Shown: positions 41,045 through 50,434 of the stretch, in pieces
Layout of the letters: each line of letters opens with the position of its first letter
Position numbering within the stretch: position 1 is the stretch's first letter
Assembly: GCA_017559845.1 (NCBI GenBank)
Contig: JAFYQQ010000013.1
Location: 1 to 62,184, forward strand
DNA: 62,184 nt
Origin: Bacteroidaceae bacterium
Lineage (GTDB): Bacteria; Bacteroidota; Bacteroidia; Bacteroidales; Bacteroidaceae
Direction: 5' to 3'
The notes under the pieces: generated by a model
The model's input: only the letters and a program-made list of their open reading frames with translations
Databases searched by the model: none
What the model was told of the DNA's origin: nothing
Translations under genes and position numbers: made by a program

Positions 41045-43369
41045 ATGAAGAGAATGCCTCGTTTTACAACAAAAGTTGTGACCTTGATCCTTTGCCTTTT
41101 GTCTGTCACGGTACAGGCGGTAGAACAGGATGATTGGAACCCCTTGGCAGATTCTGCAGCCATGGTGGTAAGTGGAAAAGTCCGTTTTACGGTGCTTACA
41201 AGCAGGATGATACGCATCCAGTACAGTAACGCTTCCAAGTTTGAAGACCGCGCCACCTTTGCTATAGTGAACCGCCGTCTGCCTGTGCCGGAATATACGG
41301 TAGAGGAAGACGGAGTTTTCCTCTACATCCGGACAGAGCATCTTACTTTGCGTTACAGGAAGAGATCTGTTCCCCGGGAAACAGACAAGACACCGAACAA
41401 CCTTTGTATCACTTTTGAAATGAACGGCCAGTCCTGCATGTGGTATCCCGGCAAGGACGATGCCCTGAACTTGTTAGGCACGCATCGTACACTGGATCAG
41501 GCATGGGGCGATACCCGCAGGAACAGTCTGGAAAAAGGACTGCTTTCGCGTGCCGGTTGGGCCATCATTGATGAAAGTCCCAAGACAACCCGGGGCGACG
41601 GCAGTACCACTTTTGCCCTCGCACCCAATGAAGATGGTTTCCTGTGGTGGGACCAACCTGTGGACAAGGCTGCAACCGACTGGTATTTCTTGGGTTACGG
41701 CCATGATTATAAGGCGTGTCTTTCCGACTATACAAAGGTGGGTGGCCGTGTGCCTATGCCTCCCAAGTATATTTTCGGTTACTGGTACAGTCGTTATTGG
41801 GCCTATACCCAGTCTGATTTCCAACGTATCATACGCGATGCCGAATCAAACGATGTCCCTCTGGACGTATTGATTATGGATATGGACTGGCACAAAAGCG
41901 GTTGGACGGGATGGAGTTGGAATCGCGACCTTATCTCCAGTCCCAAGTATCTTATCAAATATATGCACGATCATGGTGTAAAGACGGCGCTTAACCTTCA
42001 TCCTGCTGATGGTGTGGGCCGACACGAGGATTACTATAAGGCAATGAAGGCAGATTTAGGTTATGACGCGTCTTATAACGAAACCATACCTTGGAAGATA
42101 GAGGACTATGACTTTTATAAAGCCTTGTTCAAGAACATTATTTCTGTACATGAAGAGACTGGAGTGGATTTCTGGTGGCTCGACTGGCAACAGCATCTTA
42201 CTGTAGACGATGTGCCCGGGCTGGGCGAGACTTTCTGGTGTAACCATGTCTTCTTTGAGGATATGCGCCGCAACCGCCCCCATCTTCGTCCGGTTATCTA
42301 TCACCGCTGGGGTGGTTTGGGAAGCCATCGTTATCCCATCTGTTTTTCTGGCGATACCTGGGCTTCATGGAGTATGCTCGGTTATGAAATCTTCTTTACC
42401 AGCAACGCCAGCAATGTATGCTATGACTATTGGGGACACGACCTTGGTGGTCATCAAGGTGGCGATAATGATCCCGAACTCTTGCAGCGTTGGCTTCAGT
42501 TCGGTGTTTATACCCCCATTTTCCGTACTCATGCCACAAACGATTCAAAACTGGAACGCCGTATCTGGAAGTACAGCAACTTTGAGCAGTTGCGCGAGAC
42601 GGTGCGTCAGCGTTACCGCATTTTCCCCTATCTTTATACCGCAGCACGCGAGACCTACGAAACCGGAGTGGGCATGAACCGTCCGCTCTATTACGATTGG
42701 CCAGAGGAGAACAATGCCTATAAGTTCGAAGATGAATACATGTTTGGAAACGACATGCTTGTGGCGCCCATCTACACGCCTGCTGATGACGAAGGATATA
42801 GTGAACGCTCCATCTGGCTGCCCAAGGGACAATGGTGGGATGTTACGCACAACTGTTTGATAGAGGGTGGCCGCATTTTCCGTGACCGTTTCACCACAGA
42901 CGAATTACCTCTGTATTACCGTCCTGGTTCGGTCATTGTCAATTATCCAGTGCAGCGCACCGTTCAGGTTACTCCCTCAGAGATTGTGCTGCTTGTGGTG
43001 CCCGGTGCAGATGGAAAGGGCCGTTTTTACGAAGACGACGGAACCAACCAGGAGTATCAGGACGACAGCAAAGTGGCGAACACCTATTTCACCCAGACCC
43101 GCACACAAGGAAAGACCCAGTTCAAAATAGCAGCCCGCCAGGGCGGTTACGAGGGTATTCCGGCCGAGCGTGCATGGCGCGTGGTGTTCCTTGGTCAGGA
43201 ATCTGTGCCAGGAATGGTGACAGTGAATGGCGTACAGGTAGATTCGTCCCAATTGCAGTTTGATGAAGAGAATGGAAAACTCACCGTGCTGCTCCCCTCC
43301 ATGGCCTGTTCGCAGGACATTGTGATTGTCTTGCACGATGCGGTCCCCTCATTAGCGTTTAACCATTGA
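41045..43369 (+). CDS. GH31 alpha-glucosidase-type glycoside hydrolase
   Basis: 774 aa. Signal peptide ending near VQAV. N-terminal beta-sandwich (about 25-230), then the TIM barrel with IMDMDWHKSGWTGWSWN, the nucleophile region DFWWLDWQQ (Asp380) and the acid/base region FSGDTWASW (Asp437), and two C-terminal beta-sandwich domains. GH31 covers alpha-glucosidase, alpha-xylosidase and related retaining activities; the substrate cannot be told. Operon with a SusE/F-like protein 16 nt downstream. Confidence 0.93.
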   Translation: MKRMPRFTTKVVTLILCLLSVTVQAVEQDDWNPLADSAAMVVSGKVRFTVLTSRMIRIQYSNASKFEDRATFAIVNRRLPVPEYTVEEDGVFLYIRTEHLTLRYRKRSVPRETDKTPNNLCITFEMNGQSCMWYPGKDDALNLLGTHRTLDQAWGDTRRNSLEKGLLSRAGWAIIDESPKTTRGDGSTTFALAPNEDGFLWWDQPVDKAATDWYFLGYGHDYKACLSDYTKVGGRVPMPPKYIFGYWYSRYWAYTQSDFQRIIRDAESNDVPLDVLIMDMDWHKSGWTGWSWNRDLISSPKYLIKYMHDHGVKTALNLHPADGVGRHEDYYKAMKADLGYDASYNETIPWKIEDYDFYKALFKNIISVHEETGVDFWWLDWQQHLTVDDVPGLGETFWCNHVFFEDMRRNRPHLRPVIYHRWGGLGSHRYPICFSGDTWASWSMLGYEIFFTSNASNVCYDYWGHDLGGHQGGDNDPELLQRWLQFGVYTPIFRTHATNDSKLERRIWKYSNFEQLRETVRQRYRIFPYLYTAARETYETGVGMNRPLYYDWPEENNAYKFEDEYMFGNDMLVAPIYTPADDEGYSERSIWLPKGQWWDVTHNCLIEGGRIFRDRFTTDELPLYYRPGSVIVNYPVQRTVQVTPSEIVLLVVPGADGKGRFYEDDGTNQEYQDDSKVANTYFTQTRTQGKTQFKIAARQGGYEGIPAERAWRVVFLGQESVPGMVTVNGVQVDSSQLQFDEENGKLTVLLPSMACSQDIVIVLHDAVPSLAFNH

Positions 43370-43385
43370 TAATTCCTTTACACAG

Positions 43386-44354
43386 ATGAAAAGACTTCAT
43401 ATCCTGTTTCTGGCAACAATGTTATGTGTGCTTTGTACCCGTGCGCAATCCTATTATGTTACCGGCAGTGCCGTGCCCGATGGTAAGGTCATTCCGCTTG
43501 AAAAGTGGGACGACGGCTCGCACAAATTCCATGGAACGCTTGTCCCCGGCGAACTTTACATCATCAACACCCCCGAGATTGGCAGTCTTACACAGTATCT
43601 TGCTCCTCAGCAGGTCAACAGCAATATTGTCTGCAATGGAATCCGGGCATTGTCAAGACGCTCGTCCGAAGATGCGGCATGGGCAGTGCTTTTCGAGGCA
43701 GACAACTACCGTTTTTCCATTTCCCCTTCGCTTGTCGTCACTGGCGAGATTTTTACTTGGTGGTACGAGGCCTGGATTGTGGGTGGTTGTACGGAAGACG
43801 GACAAGGCAATTGGAAACTTACGGCAGGAAAGCAGATGGTGCAAAGTCCGCATGACCCTTATGAATGGACATGGGTGGGCGAGCTGAAAGCCTATTCTTC
43901 CAATGAGGAACCGCGCCGTTTCAAGATTCTCGGCCAATACGATTGGGGACCAAAGCACCTTCATCCCTACAAGCAGGATGCTTCCATCCTTACCGCCGAG
44001 AAGGTTATCTATAACAATTCCAACGACTACAAGTGGACAATAGAGGAAGATGGTTATTATCGCATAAAGTGTAATGTGTTTCTGGAAACCATTTCCGGCG
44101 AATACCTTGGTGTGAATCCCCCTTCAGACATCGGAGAGGAGTATGCCTCTGCCACAAGTGTCCGTGCTTTTGGCCGCATAGTCAGTGTGCAGAGTTGCGA
44201 GCCGCTAACGGTACAGTTGGTTTCACTTAGTGGACAGGTTGTCGCTACGGCGCATGGAACTGATGTCAGCTTGCAGGTGCCGGCTTCGGGAATCTACATG
44301 GTTCGTGCCGACGGCCGTTTTACCCATTTCACCCGAAAGGTGGCGGTGAAGTAG
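43386..44354 (+). CDS. SusE/SusF-like exported protein with C-terminal sorting-like domain
   Basis: 322 aa. Signal peptide ending at RAQ. The middle part has SusE/F-type starch-binding features (IVGGCTEDGQGNWKL and HDPYEWTWVGELKA, then RRFKILGQYDWGP). The last 60 residues form a T9SS-like C-terminal domain (LVSLSGQVV, LQVPASGIYMVRADG, KVAVK). Role inferred: glycan binding at the surface for the GH31 enzyme encoded 16 nt upstream. No SusC/SusD pair is present nearby. Confidence 0.78.
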   Translation: MKRLHILFLATMLCVLCTRAQSYYVTGSAVPDGKVIPLEKWDDGSHKFHGTLVPGELYIINTPEIGSLTQYLAPQQVNSNIVCNGIRALSRRSSEDAAWAVLFEADNYRFSISPSLVVTGEIFTWWYEAWIVGGCTEDGQGNWKLTAGKQMVQSPHDPYEWTWVGELKAYSSNEEPRRFKILGQYDWGPKHLHPYKQDASILTAEKVIYNNSNDYKWTIEEDGYYRIKCNVFLETISGEYLGVNPPSDIGEEYASATSVRAFGRIVSVQSCEPLTVQLVSLSGQVVATAHGTDVSLQVPASGIYMVRADGRFTHFTRKVAVK

Positions 44355-44362
44355 TCTGTCTG

Positions 44363-46279
44363 TCATTTTTGGTAGACGACTCGCGTTGTGCCGTTTGCCA
44401 TACGCACGATGTTTATGCCCTTCCTTATGTGTGGGATACGTTTGCCGTCAATGGTGAAGATTTGTTCCTCCTGTAGGGAAGGGTTTGTTTTGTCTGGATA
44501 GGATATGTCTGTTCCGCTTCCCTTGTATCCATAATATTCGTCCAGGATGTCCAGACGGTCGCTTATCCATCCCACCAGTCTTTCCAGAGTGTCTATGTCC
44601 GAATTGCGTACATAGGGAAACACACATTCAACCTCCTTGGTGGCCTCCCAAAGTCTGCCATGCAGCATACAGATGTCGCCTTTCCGGTATTTATGGAACT
44701 CATCGTATTCGGGTGCCGAGTCGTACTTTGACCAGTCGTCGCACACCTTCCAGCCGTCGTTGCAGATGGCCTCGCAGTAGCAGGGACTTTCCGGCCAGCG
44801 TTTTTTCTCCATCTCGTACCATGCTGTTCCCACCCGTCCGTACCAGTCGTGTATGATGGGCAGCACCATGTCTTCCGAGAAGATTCTTTTTTGCCGCAAT
44901 TCGGCATACCGGTCGGCCTCTTCCTGCGCATAATACTTGCTGATGAAGGGGAAGGGACCCGTGGAAATGGAACTTAGTGTATGTGTGGCTGGGCGCGGAA
45001 AACCGTATAGTGTGATGCCGAAAGTCTGGTCCAGGTCGTATGGTGCAACCATCCATTTCATCCCATCGTAGGTAAACCATTGCCAGTTCTTCTGTGTGCC
45101 GTCTCCGTTCATCAGCATACGATTGAACAACTGATAGTCCAATAGGCTTTCCACGTCGAAACGTTTCTCCAGTTCTGTTTTCAACACAGCCTTTTCTTGC
45201 TGCTCAAGGGCAGCCAGCTCCTTTTTGTATTGGCTCAGGTTCTGTATGTATTGTTTTACCTTGGCCGAGCGTTCCTTGCCTTTCTGCACTTCTTCGGAAT
45301 CTTTTTCATTGTTGAAACCTGTGCCGTGTTTGTCCATCAGCTCATTGGGGTAGTTGCCGTCATAGACTTCTCCCTTTTGGGTGTACAGCTGTTTGGGATT
45401 TCTCACTTCAAACTGTTTCCAATTTACTTTCCCGTTGAAAAGATTCTGGTCGTTTATGTTGCCGTCCAGATGCACTTGCTCCGCTGTTTCCTTCTTCATG
45501 TTCATGTTGCGGCGGTGCTTTTTCAATTGCCATGCATATACGCCCCAGAATTTGCCTTCTATGTACACGATGCAGGGAAAACCGTCCGGCACGCACAGCG
45601 CCTCGCTTTCGTTGAAATAGCCGCCCCGTTCCCAAAAAGGCTTTCGGTCTGCTATTATCTGACGATACCATTTGTAGCCGACCTCGCTGAGACCTCGCAT
45701 AAAATCCGTGTAGAAGGCCTTGAAGTGGAACCCGTCTTGCCTTACCCAATCCCCAATGCGGAAGTCGGGGGTGTCTTCCTCTTCCCATTCCGCATTGCAG
45801 AAGTCTGCGGCAAAGTTGCGTTTGGGAAAGCGAAGCGTATATCCTCCTTGTCCTCTAAAGAGAATGGGCTTGCGGAAATATCGTCCCTCTCCGTCATACA
45901 TTTCCATCCATGCCTGTTTCTGCTTGCGGTTGGTTGAGGGAATGTCCGAGATGCCGGTCAGGTTTATGTAGGCCAGTTTGGGTTCGGGCATGGTTATTTC
46001 CCCCTCCTCGGACAGGTTGGCTGTCATTCCCTTTTCCAGTCCCAGTGTCTCCACCAATCCCTCAAAGGTGGCGCATGCCTCGTTGTCCAGTCCCGTCTTT
46101 GCCCAGGCAGGAGCGGCATATCGGCGTGCGGCAATGGCTGTGGTGTCTTCCCCTGTCATGGTGTGTTCCTTTGTACTGAAATCTTTGGGCAGAGCGGGCA
46201 ATGCGGTGGCTGCATGTAAAAGGGAAAGCACAAAAGCTGTCCGCATAATTCTTATGTCATTATTTTTTCTGTTAGCCAT
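44363..46279 (-). CDS. CotH kinase family exported protein
   Basis: 638 aa from ATG 46279; ATG 46246 and ATG 46312 are also possible. Signal peptide (TAFVLSLLHAATALPAL). The CotH domain (about 130-500) shows YINLTGISDIPSTNRKQ, FRGQGGYTLRFPKRNF, KAFYTDFMRGLSE, PCIVYIEGKFWGVYAWQLKK, and the probable metal-binding YDLDQTFG. CotH proteins are atypical protein kinases in spore coats; in Bacteroidetes many are exported with unknown targets. The C-terminal segment QIFTIDGKRIPHIRKGINIV is a sorting-like tail. Convergent with the SusE/F-like gene, 8 nt apart, without an obvious terminator. Confidence 0.83.
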   Translation of the reverse strand: MANRKNNDIRIMRTAFVLSLLHAATALPALPKDFSTKEHTMTGEDTTAIAARRYAAPAWAKTGLDNEACATFEGLVETLGLEKGMTANLSEEGEITMPEPKLAYINLTGISDIPSTNRKQKQAWMEMYDGEGRYFRKPILFRGQGGYTLRFPKRNFAADFCNAEWEEEDTPDFRIGDWVRQDGFHFKAFYTDFMRGLSEVGYKWYRQIIADRKPFWERGGYFNESEALCVPDGFPCIVYIEGKFWGVYAWQLKKHRRNMNMKKETAEQVHLDGNINDQNLFNGKVNWKQFEVRNPKQLYTQKGEVYDGNYPNELMDKHGTGFNNEKDSEEVQKGKERSAKVKQYIQNLSQYKKELAALEQQEKAVLKTELEKRFDVESLLDYQLFNRMLMNGDGTQKNWQWFTYDGMKWMVAPYDLDQTFGITLYGFPRPATHTLSSISTGPFPFISKYYAQEEADRYAELRQKRIFSEDMVLPIIHDWYGRVGTAWYEMEKKRWPESPCYCEAICNDGWKVCDDWSKYDSAPEYDEFHKYRKGDICMLHGRLWEATKEVECVFPYVRNSDIDTLERLVGWISDRLDILDEYYGYKGSGTDISYPDKTNPSLQEEQIFTIDGKRIPHIRKGINIVRMANGTTRVVYQK

Positions 46280-46428
46280 GATGATGAACTTCATACACAT
46301 ATTTATACACACCAGAGTGGATTTACTAAACGCCTGGCTATACCATTATTTGTCAATGTTCTGGATTCTGACGGACTTGTTGCTCAATTTCAAGCCTTTT
46401 TCTATGCTTTATTTCCTTTGTTTTTCCG

Positions 46429-46436
46429 CAAATATA
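46429..46436 (-). promoter_or_regulatory. -7 box of the CotH gene
   Basis: TATATTTG on the minus strand. It would give a leader of about 110-180 nt depending on the start codon used. Confidence 0.45.
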
Positions 46437-46520
46437 CTTCTTTTTCTCCAATAAGACCTGTATTTGTGAATATACTTTAACCCAATCATATACAATGCGG
46501 TAAATAATCATGCGTTTTCT

Positions 46521-46551
46521 TTTGTCCTGAATCCGCTTTTTAGTATCTTTG
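46521..46551 (+). promoter_or_regulatory. Promoter of the mannose operon
   Basis: TTTG at 46521-46524, 19-nt spacer, TATCTTTG at 46544-46551; leader about 55 nt. Confidence 0.8.
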
Positions 46552-46610
46552 CGGATGTGCATGTCGCTTGCACGGTTATTTTGAACAGAATCAAAAAGAA
46601 ATAGGAAGAA

Positions 46611-48647
46611 ATGAAAAAACGAATTTTACTTGGCGGTATGTTTGCCCTGATGTCCTTTTCACAGGTTTTTGCAATCACTCCGCTTTCCGACGAGCATCGC
46701 ATCTTGCGAGAGAAAGTAAACCTCTTCATGGGTACAGCCAATGATTATGGCCAGATGGCTCCCGGTGCCACCGTACCTTTCGGTATGGTACAGGTTTGTC
46801 CGGACAGCAATCCTCGCCAACATCCCGGTTACGATTATGAAGTGCCCCTTATCTCGGGCATCTCCATCAACCGCCTTTCCGGAGTGGGTGGCAGCGGTTG
46901 TGGTGGCAATGTCTCGCTGATGCCCGACGCCAAGGGAAAGGACATCCGCATTCTGAAGGCAACCGAGTATGCCGAGCCGGGATATTACGAAACCTTCTTG
47001 AGCAACGGCGTCCAAGTGAGTCTAACGGCTACTCATCGCATGGCAGTGGAGCGTTATGCCTTCCCCTCAACGGTGGAACCCGTATTGTTGCTCAACCCCA
47101 CTTCTTCCTTTGAACGGGTGGAAGGCTCTTCTTTTTCTGCCCTTTCAGACCGTGTGGCAAAGGGATATGTGGCATCCCGTAACACTTGCGGACGAGGAGT
47201 TTATCACCTCTACTATCGCCTGTATGCCGACAAACCTTTTGTAGCGGAAACTTTGGCAGACGGCCGCATCCGCCTGACTTTCTCTTCTCGCCAGGTAGAG
47301 GTGCGCATTGCCGTGTCCACCGGACTGGAGAATGCCCTTGACGCCTTCTCTGAAACCGATGTGTGGAAACAGGATTTCTCCGCGCTTCGTGCCGATGCCG
47401 CTTCTCAGTGGTATGCCATTCTGGAACGTGTTAAGGTGAGTGGTGCCCCTCAGGTACAGCCTCTTTTCTATACCTCGCTCTATCGTGTGTTCCACAGTCC
47501 TTTCAAGGTTACGGACGACAAGATGGACACCTATTTGGGCACAGACGGTAAGGCGCACAAGGCAGAAGATTTTGACTATTATAGCTCATGGTCATTGTGG
47601 GATACCTACCGTACCAAGTTCCCCCTCATCACCCTGTTCCAACCCCAGCGCAGCCAGGCCATCATGGCATCCTTGGCGCAACTTTACATCACGGGCAAGG
47701 AAGATTGGTCCACTCCTCATGAATGTGTACCTACGGTGCGTACGGAACATGCCATCGCCACTTTGCTCGATGCCTATCGCAAGAAGGTGCTGACAAAGGA
47801 CGTGCTGCAGAAGGCCTATCCCGGAATGGTGGCCGAGGCGAAGCGTCTGTCCTTGAAATCGCCTGACCAGTGCCTGGAGGCTGCTTCTGATTTCTGGGCT
47901 TTGAGCGAACTGTCAAAGGAATTGGGTAAGCAGGCCGACTACAAGAAGTGGAAACAGCGTGGCGAAGAACTTTTCGATTCTATTTGGCCGCGTGAGTTTA
48001 TGAAGATTGACGCAAACTACACCAAGATGCGTGGCAATGGACTTTACCAGGGCACACGCTGGCAGTATCGTTGGGGCGCTCCCATGTTCCTTGATCGCAT
48101 GATTGCCTTGTGCGGAAAGGAAAAGCTCCAGAACGAGTTGAATACCTTCTTTGACGAACAGCTCTATAACCAGGGCAATGAACCCGATATCCATGTCCCC
48201 TTCCTTTTCGGTCGTTTGGGCCAGCCTCTCCGCACCGGCGGCGTGGTACAGGAACTTATGCTGGACAGCATCACTCACCGCTATGGCGGCAACGATGCCT
48301 ATAAGACTCCTTTCATCGGCCATGCCTTCAAGAACGCTCCCCGTGGATATTGCCCCGAGATGGACGAGGACGACGGCACCATGAGCGCCTGGTTTGTGTT
48401 TGCCTCCATGGGCATGTATCCGCTCATTGTGGGCGAACCCGTATATGAACTCTTCTCGCCTGTTTTTGATCGTATTGAAATGCAGATGGATGAGGCAGCC
48501 AAGGTCAAGACCGTCATCCGGACGGCCGGACGCAAGGATATGCGTCAGCCCCTGCGCCGTGTAACGTGGAATGGAGCGCCGCTCCCCAATTTCCAGATTA
48601 AGCATGCGCAATTGGCCAAGGGTGGCGAGCTGGTGTTCTGGTATTGA
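46611..48647 (+). CDS. GH92 exo-alpha-mannosidase
   Basis: 678 aa. Cleavable signal peptide (ALMSFSQVFA), no lipobox, unlike the GH92 at 14955. GH92 marks: VNLFMGTANDYGQMAPGATVPFGMVQVCP, given as FMGTANDYGQ and ATVPFGMVQV; the GNEPDIHVPF block with the catalytic Glu; and DEDDGTMSAWFVF with the Asp pair. First gene of an operon with ManA (42 nt) and a ROK kinase, so released mannose can be used at once. The DYGQ opening is typical of a GH92 subgroup different from the first gene's GSGGHGH. Confidence 0.93.
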   Translation: MKKRILLGGMFALMSFSQVFAITPLSDEHRILREKVNLFMGTANDYGQMAPGATVPFGMVQVCPDSNPRQHPGYDYEVPLISGISINRLSGVGGSGCGGNVSLMPDAKGKDIRILKATEYAEPGYYETFLSNGVQVSLTATHRMAVERYAFPSTVEPVLLLNPTSSFERVEGSSFSALSDRVAKGYVASRNTCGRGVYHLYYRLYADKPFVAETLADGRIRLTFSSRQVEVRIAVSTGLENALDAFSETDVWKQDFSALRADAASQWYAILERVKVSGAPQVQPLFYTSLYRVFHSPFKVTDDKMDTYLGTDGKAHKAEDFDYYSSWSLWDTYRTKFPLITLFQPQRSQAIMASLAQLYITGKEDWSTPHECVPTVRTEHAIATLLDAYRKKVLTKDVLQKAYPGMVAEAKRLSLKSPDQCLEAASDFWALSELSKELGKQADYKKWKQRGEELFDSIWPREFMKIDANYTKMRGNGLYQGTRWQYRWGAPMFLDRMIALCGKEKLQNELNTFFDEQLYNQGNEPDIHVPFLFGRLGQPLRTGGVVQELMLDSITHRYGGNDAYKTPFIGHAFKNAPRGYCPEMDEDDGTMSAWFVFASMGMYPLIVGEPVYELFSPVFDRIEMQMDEAAKVKTVIRTAGRKDMRQPLRRVTWNGAPLPNFQIKHAQLAKGGELVFWY

Positions 48648-48689
48648 TGCCTGTTGTTCGCCAGATACATAGAATAAAAGCGGAAATAT

Positions 48690-50420
48690 ATGCGTTCATC
48701 CAACTTTGACAAATATCCCTCCACCCCAATTGATGGCGAGGCCATCATGGGATGGGGGGCAATAGTGGACAAGTTGCAGGACGAATGGGACGCCAGCCCA
48801 ATTTGGGCCATAGACTTATATGTGGGAAGTTACGAAGATGACTTTGTGGAAGCATTTGCCGCTACAGGTCGCAAGGTTATCCAGACCCGTAGTCTGATGA
48901 TTGGCGATGAGGCCGTAAAGGAACTCACAGACCGTTTTATAACGGATGATGTACTGTTCGGCTATATGTCTAACATTCGTCTTGAGGAATATTTCTGCGA
49001 GAAAAAAGTGGAAGAGATTCGCTTGCGCATGGCAGACGGGGGAAAGTATGTTGTCGTGGGAACCGCGGCAGCATTTATCGCCTCTTCTGCACCGGTAGCT
49101 TACGCCGATATGGCAAGGTGGGAAATTCAGCAACGTTACCGCCGGCACGAGGTGAAGGCTCTTGGCATAGACAACAGCGACGAGGGTCCCAGCCTTCAGT
49201 ATAAAAGAGGATATTTCAATGATTGGAACATCTGCGATGCCTACAAGGATGAGTTGTTCCAGCAGAGACGTATCAGTTTCTGGATTGACCACAACAGCCG
49301 TGCCTACCCCAAAATGATCACCGATGTTCAGTTCCGCCAAGGCTTGCAGCGCACCGTCAGCCGGCCGTTTAGGGTGGTGCCTTTCTTTGACCCTTCCCCT
49401 TGGGGTGGCCAGTGGATGAAGGAAGTGTGTGGTTTGGACCCCTCGGTGGAAAATTACGGATGGTGCTTTGATTGTGTGCCAGAGGAAAACAGCCTCTATT
49501 TCCTGGTTGGGGGAGAGCGTTTCGAATTGCCCTCACAGGATGTGGTGCTGTGGCAATATCGCGAACTGCTTGGACATCATGTCTGGTCTCGTTTCGGGCG
49601 TTCGTTCCCCATTCGTTTTGATTTCCTGGATACCATGGGAGGCGGCAACCTGAGCGTACAGGTACACCCTACAAGCGAGTTTGCGCACCGCAACTTCGGA
49701 TTGGCCTATACGCAGGACGAAAGCTACTACTTGCTGGATGCTGGAGACGATGCCGTGGTTTATCTCGGTCTGAAGGAAGACGTCTGCCCCGAAGAGATGA
49801 TTGAGGATTTGCGCAAGGCGCAGCGAGGCGAAATCATGTTCGATGCCGAATGCTACGTGAATAAGTTCCATGCCAAAAAACATGACCATTATTTGATACC
49901 CAGCGGAACGGTACATTGCTCTGGCCATAACAGCATGGTGCTTGAAATCAGTTCCACCCCCAGTATCTTCACATTCAAGTTGTGGGACTGGGGACGTTTG
50001 GGACTCGATGGCAAACCCCGTCCCATCAATGTGGAACGCGGAAGCAAGGTAATACAGTGGGAACGGCGTACCGAATTCGTGAAGAACGAACTTTGCAACC
50101 GTTTTGAGGTGCTAAAGGAGGAAGACGGAGTGCGCGAGGAACGTACTGGACTTCACCGTAACGAGTTCATAGAAACCCGCCGCCACACTTTCTGCCGTCC
50201 CGTAACACTCCATACCGAGGGCGGAGTCAATGTGCTGAACCTTTGCCAGGGCGAGGCGGCTTTGGTGGAAAGCCCCACAAATGCGTTTGAACCGTTTGAA
50301 GTGCATTATGCCGAAACATTCATCATTCCGGCCAGCATTGGGGAATATACCCTAACACCTAGTAGAAACAACAAGAACAATGAACCCTGCATGGCCATCA
50401 AAGCCAGTGTCAGGGGATAA
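48690..50420 (+). CDS. Class I mannose-6-phosphate isomerase with N-terminal extension
   Basis: 576 aa; typical class I isomerases are 300-400. The isomerase part begins near residue 215 (FRVVPFFDPSPWGGQWM) and has LSVQVHPT, the YLIPSGTVHCSGHNSMVLEI region and TFKLWDWGR, in line with a zinc-dependent cupin enzyme that interconverts mannose-6-phosphate and fructose-6-phosphate. The first about 210 residues (WAIDLYVGSYEDDFVEAF, VVVGTAAAFIASSAPVAYAD) are an added domain that looks like a nucleotide- or phosphosugar-binding fold without a P-loop. No signal peptide. Lies between GH92 and ROK in an operon. Confidence 0.85.
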   Translation: MRSSNFDKYPSTPIDGEAIMGWGAIVDKLQDEWDASPIWAIDLYVGSYEDDFVEAFAATGRKVIQTRSLMIGDEAVKELTDRFITDDVLFGYMSNIRLEEYFCEKKVEEIRLRMADGGKYVVVGTAAAFIASSAPVAYADMARWEIQQRYRRHEVKALGIDNSDEGPSLQYKRGYFNDWNICDAYKDELFQQRRISFWIDHNSRAYPKMITDVQFRQGLQRTVSRPFRVVPFFDPSPWGGQWMKEVCGLDPSVENYGWCFDCVPEENSLYFLVGGERFELPSQDVVLWQYRELLGHHVWSRFGRSFPIRFDFLDTMGGGNLSVQVHPTSEFAHRNFGLAYTQDESYYLLDAGDDAVVYLGLKEDVCPEEMIEDLRKAQRGEIMFDAECYVNKFHAKKHDHYLIPSGTVHCSGHNSMVLEISSTPSIFTFKLWDWGRLGLDGKPRPINVERGSKVIQWERRTEFVKNELCNRFEVLKEEDGVREERTGLHRNEFIETRRHTFCRPVTLHTEGGVNVLNLCQGEAALVESPTNAFEPFEVHYAETFIIPASIGEYTLTPSRNNKNNEPCMAIKASVRG

Positions 50421-50434
50421 AAAACATTACAACT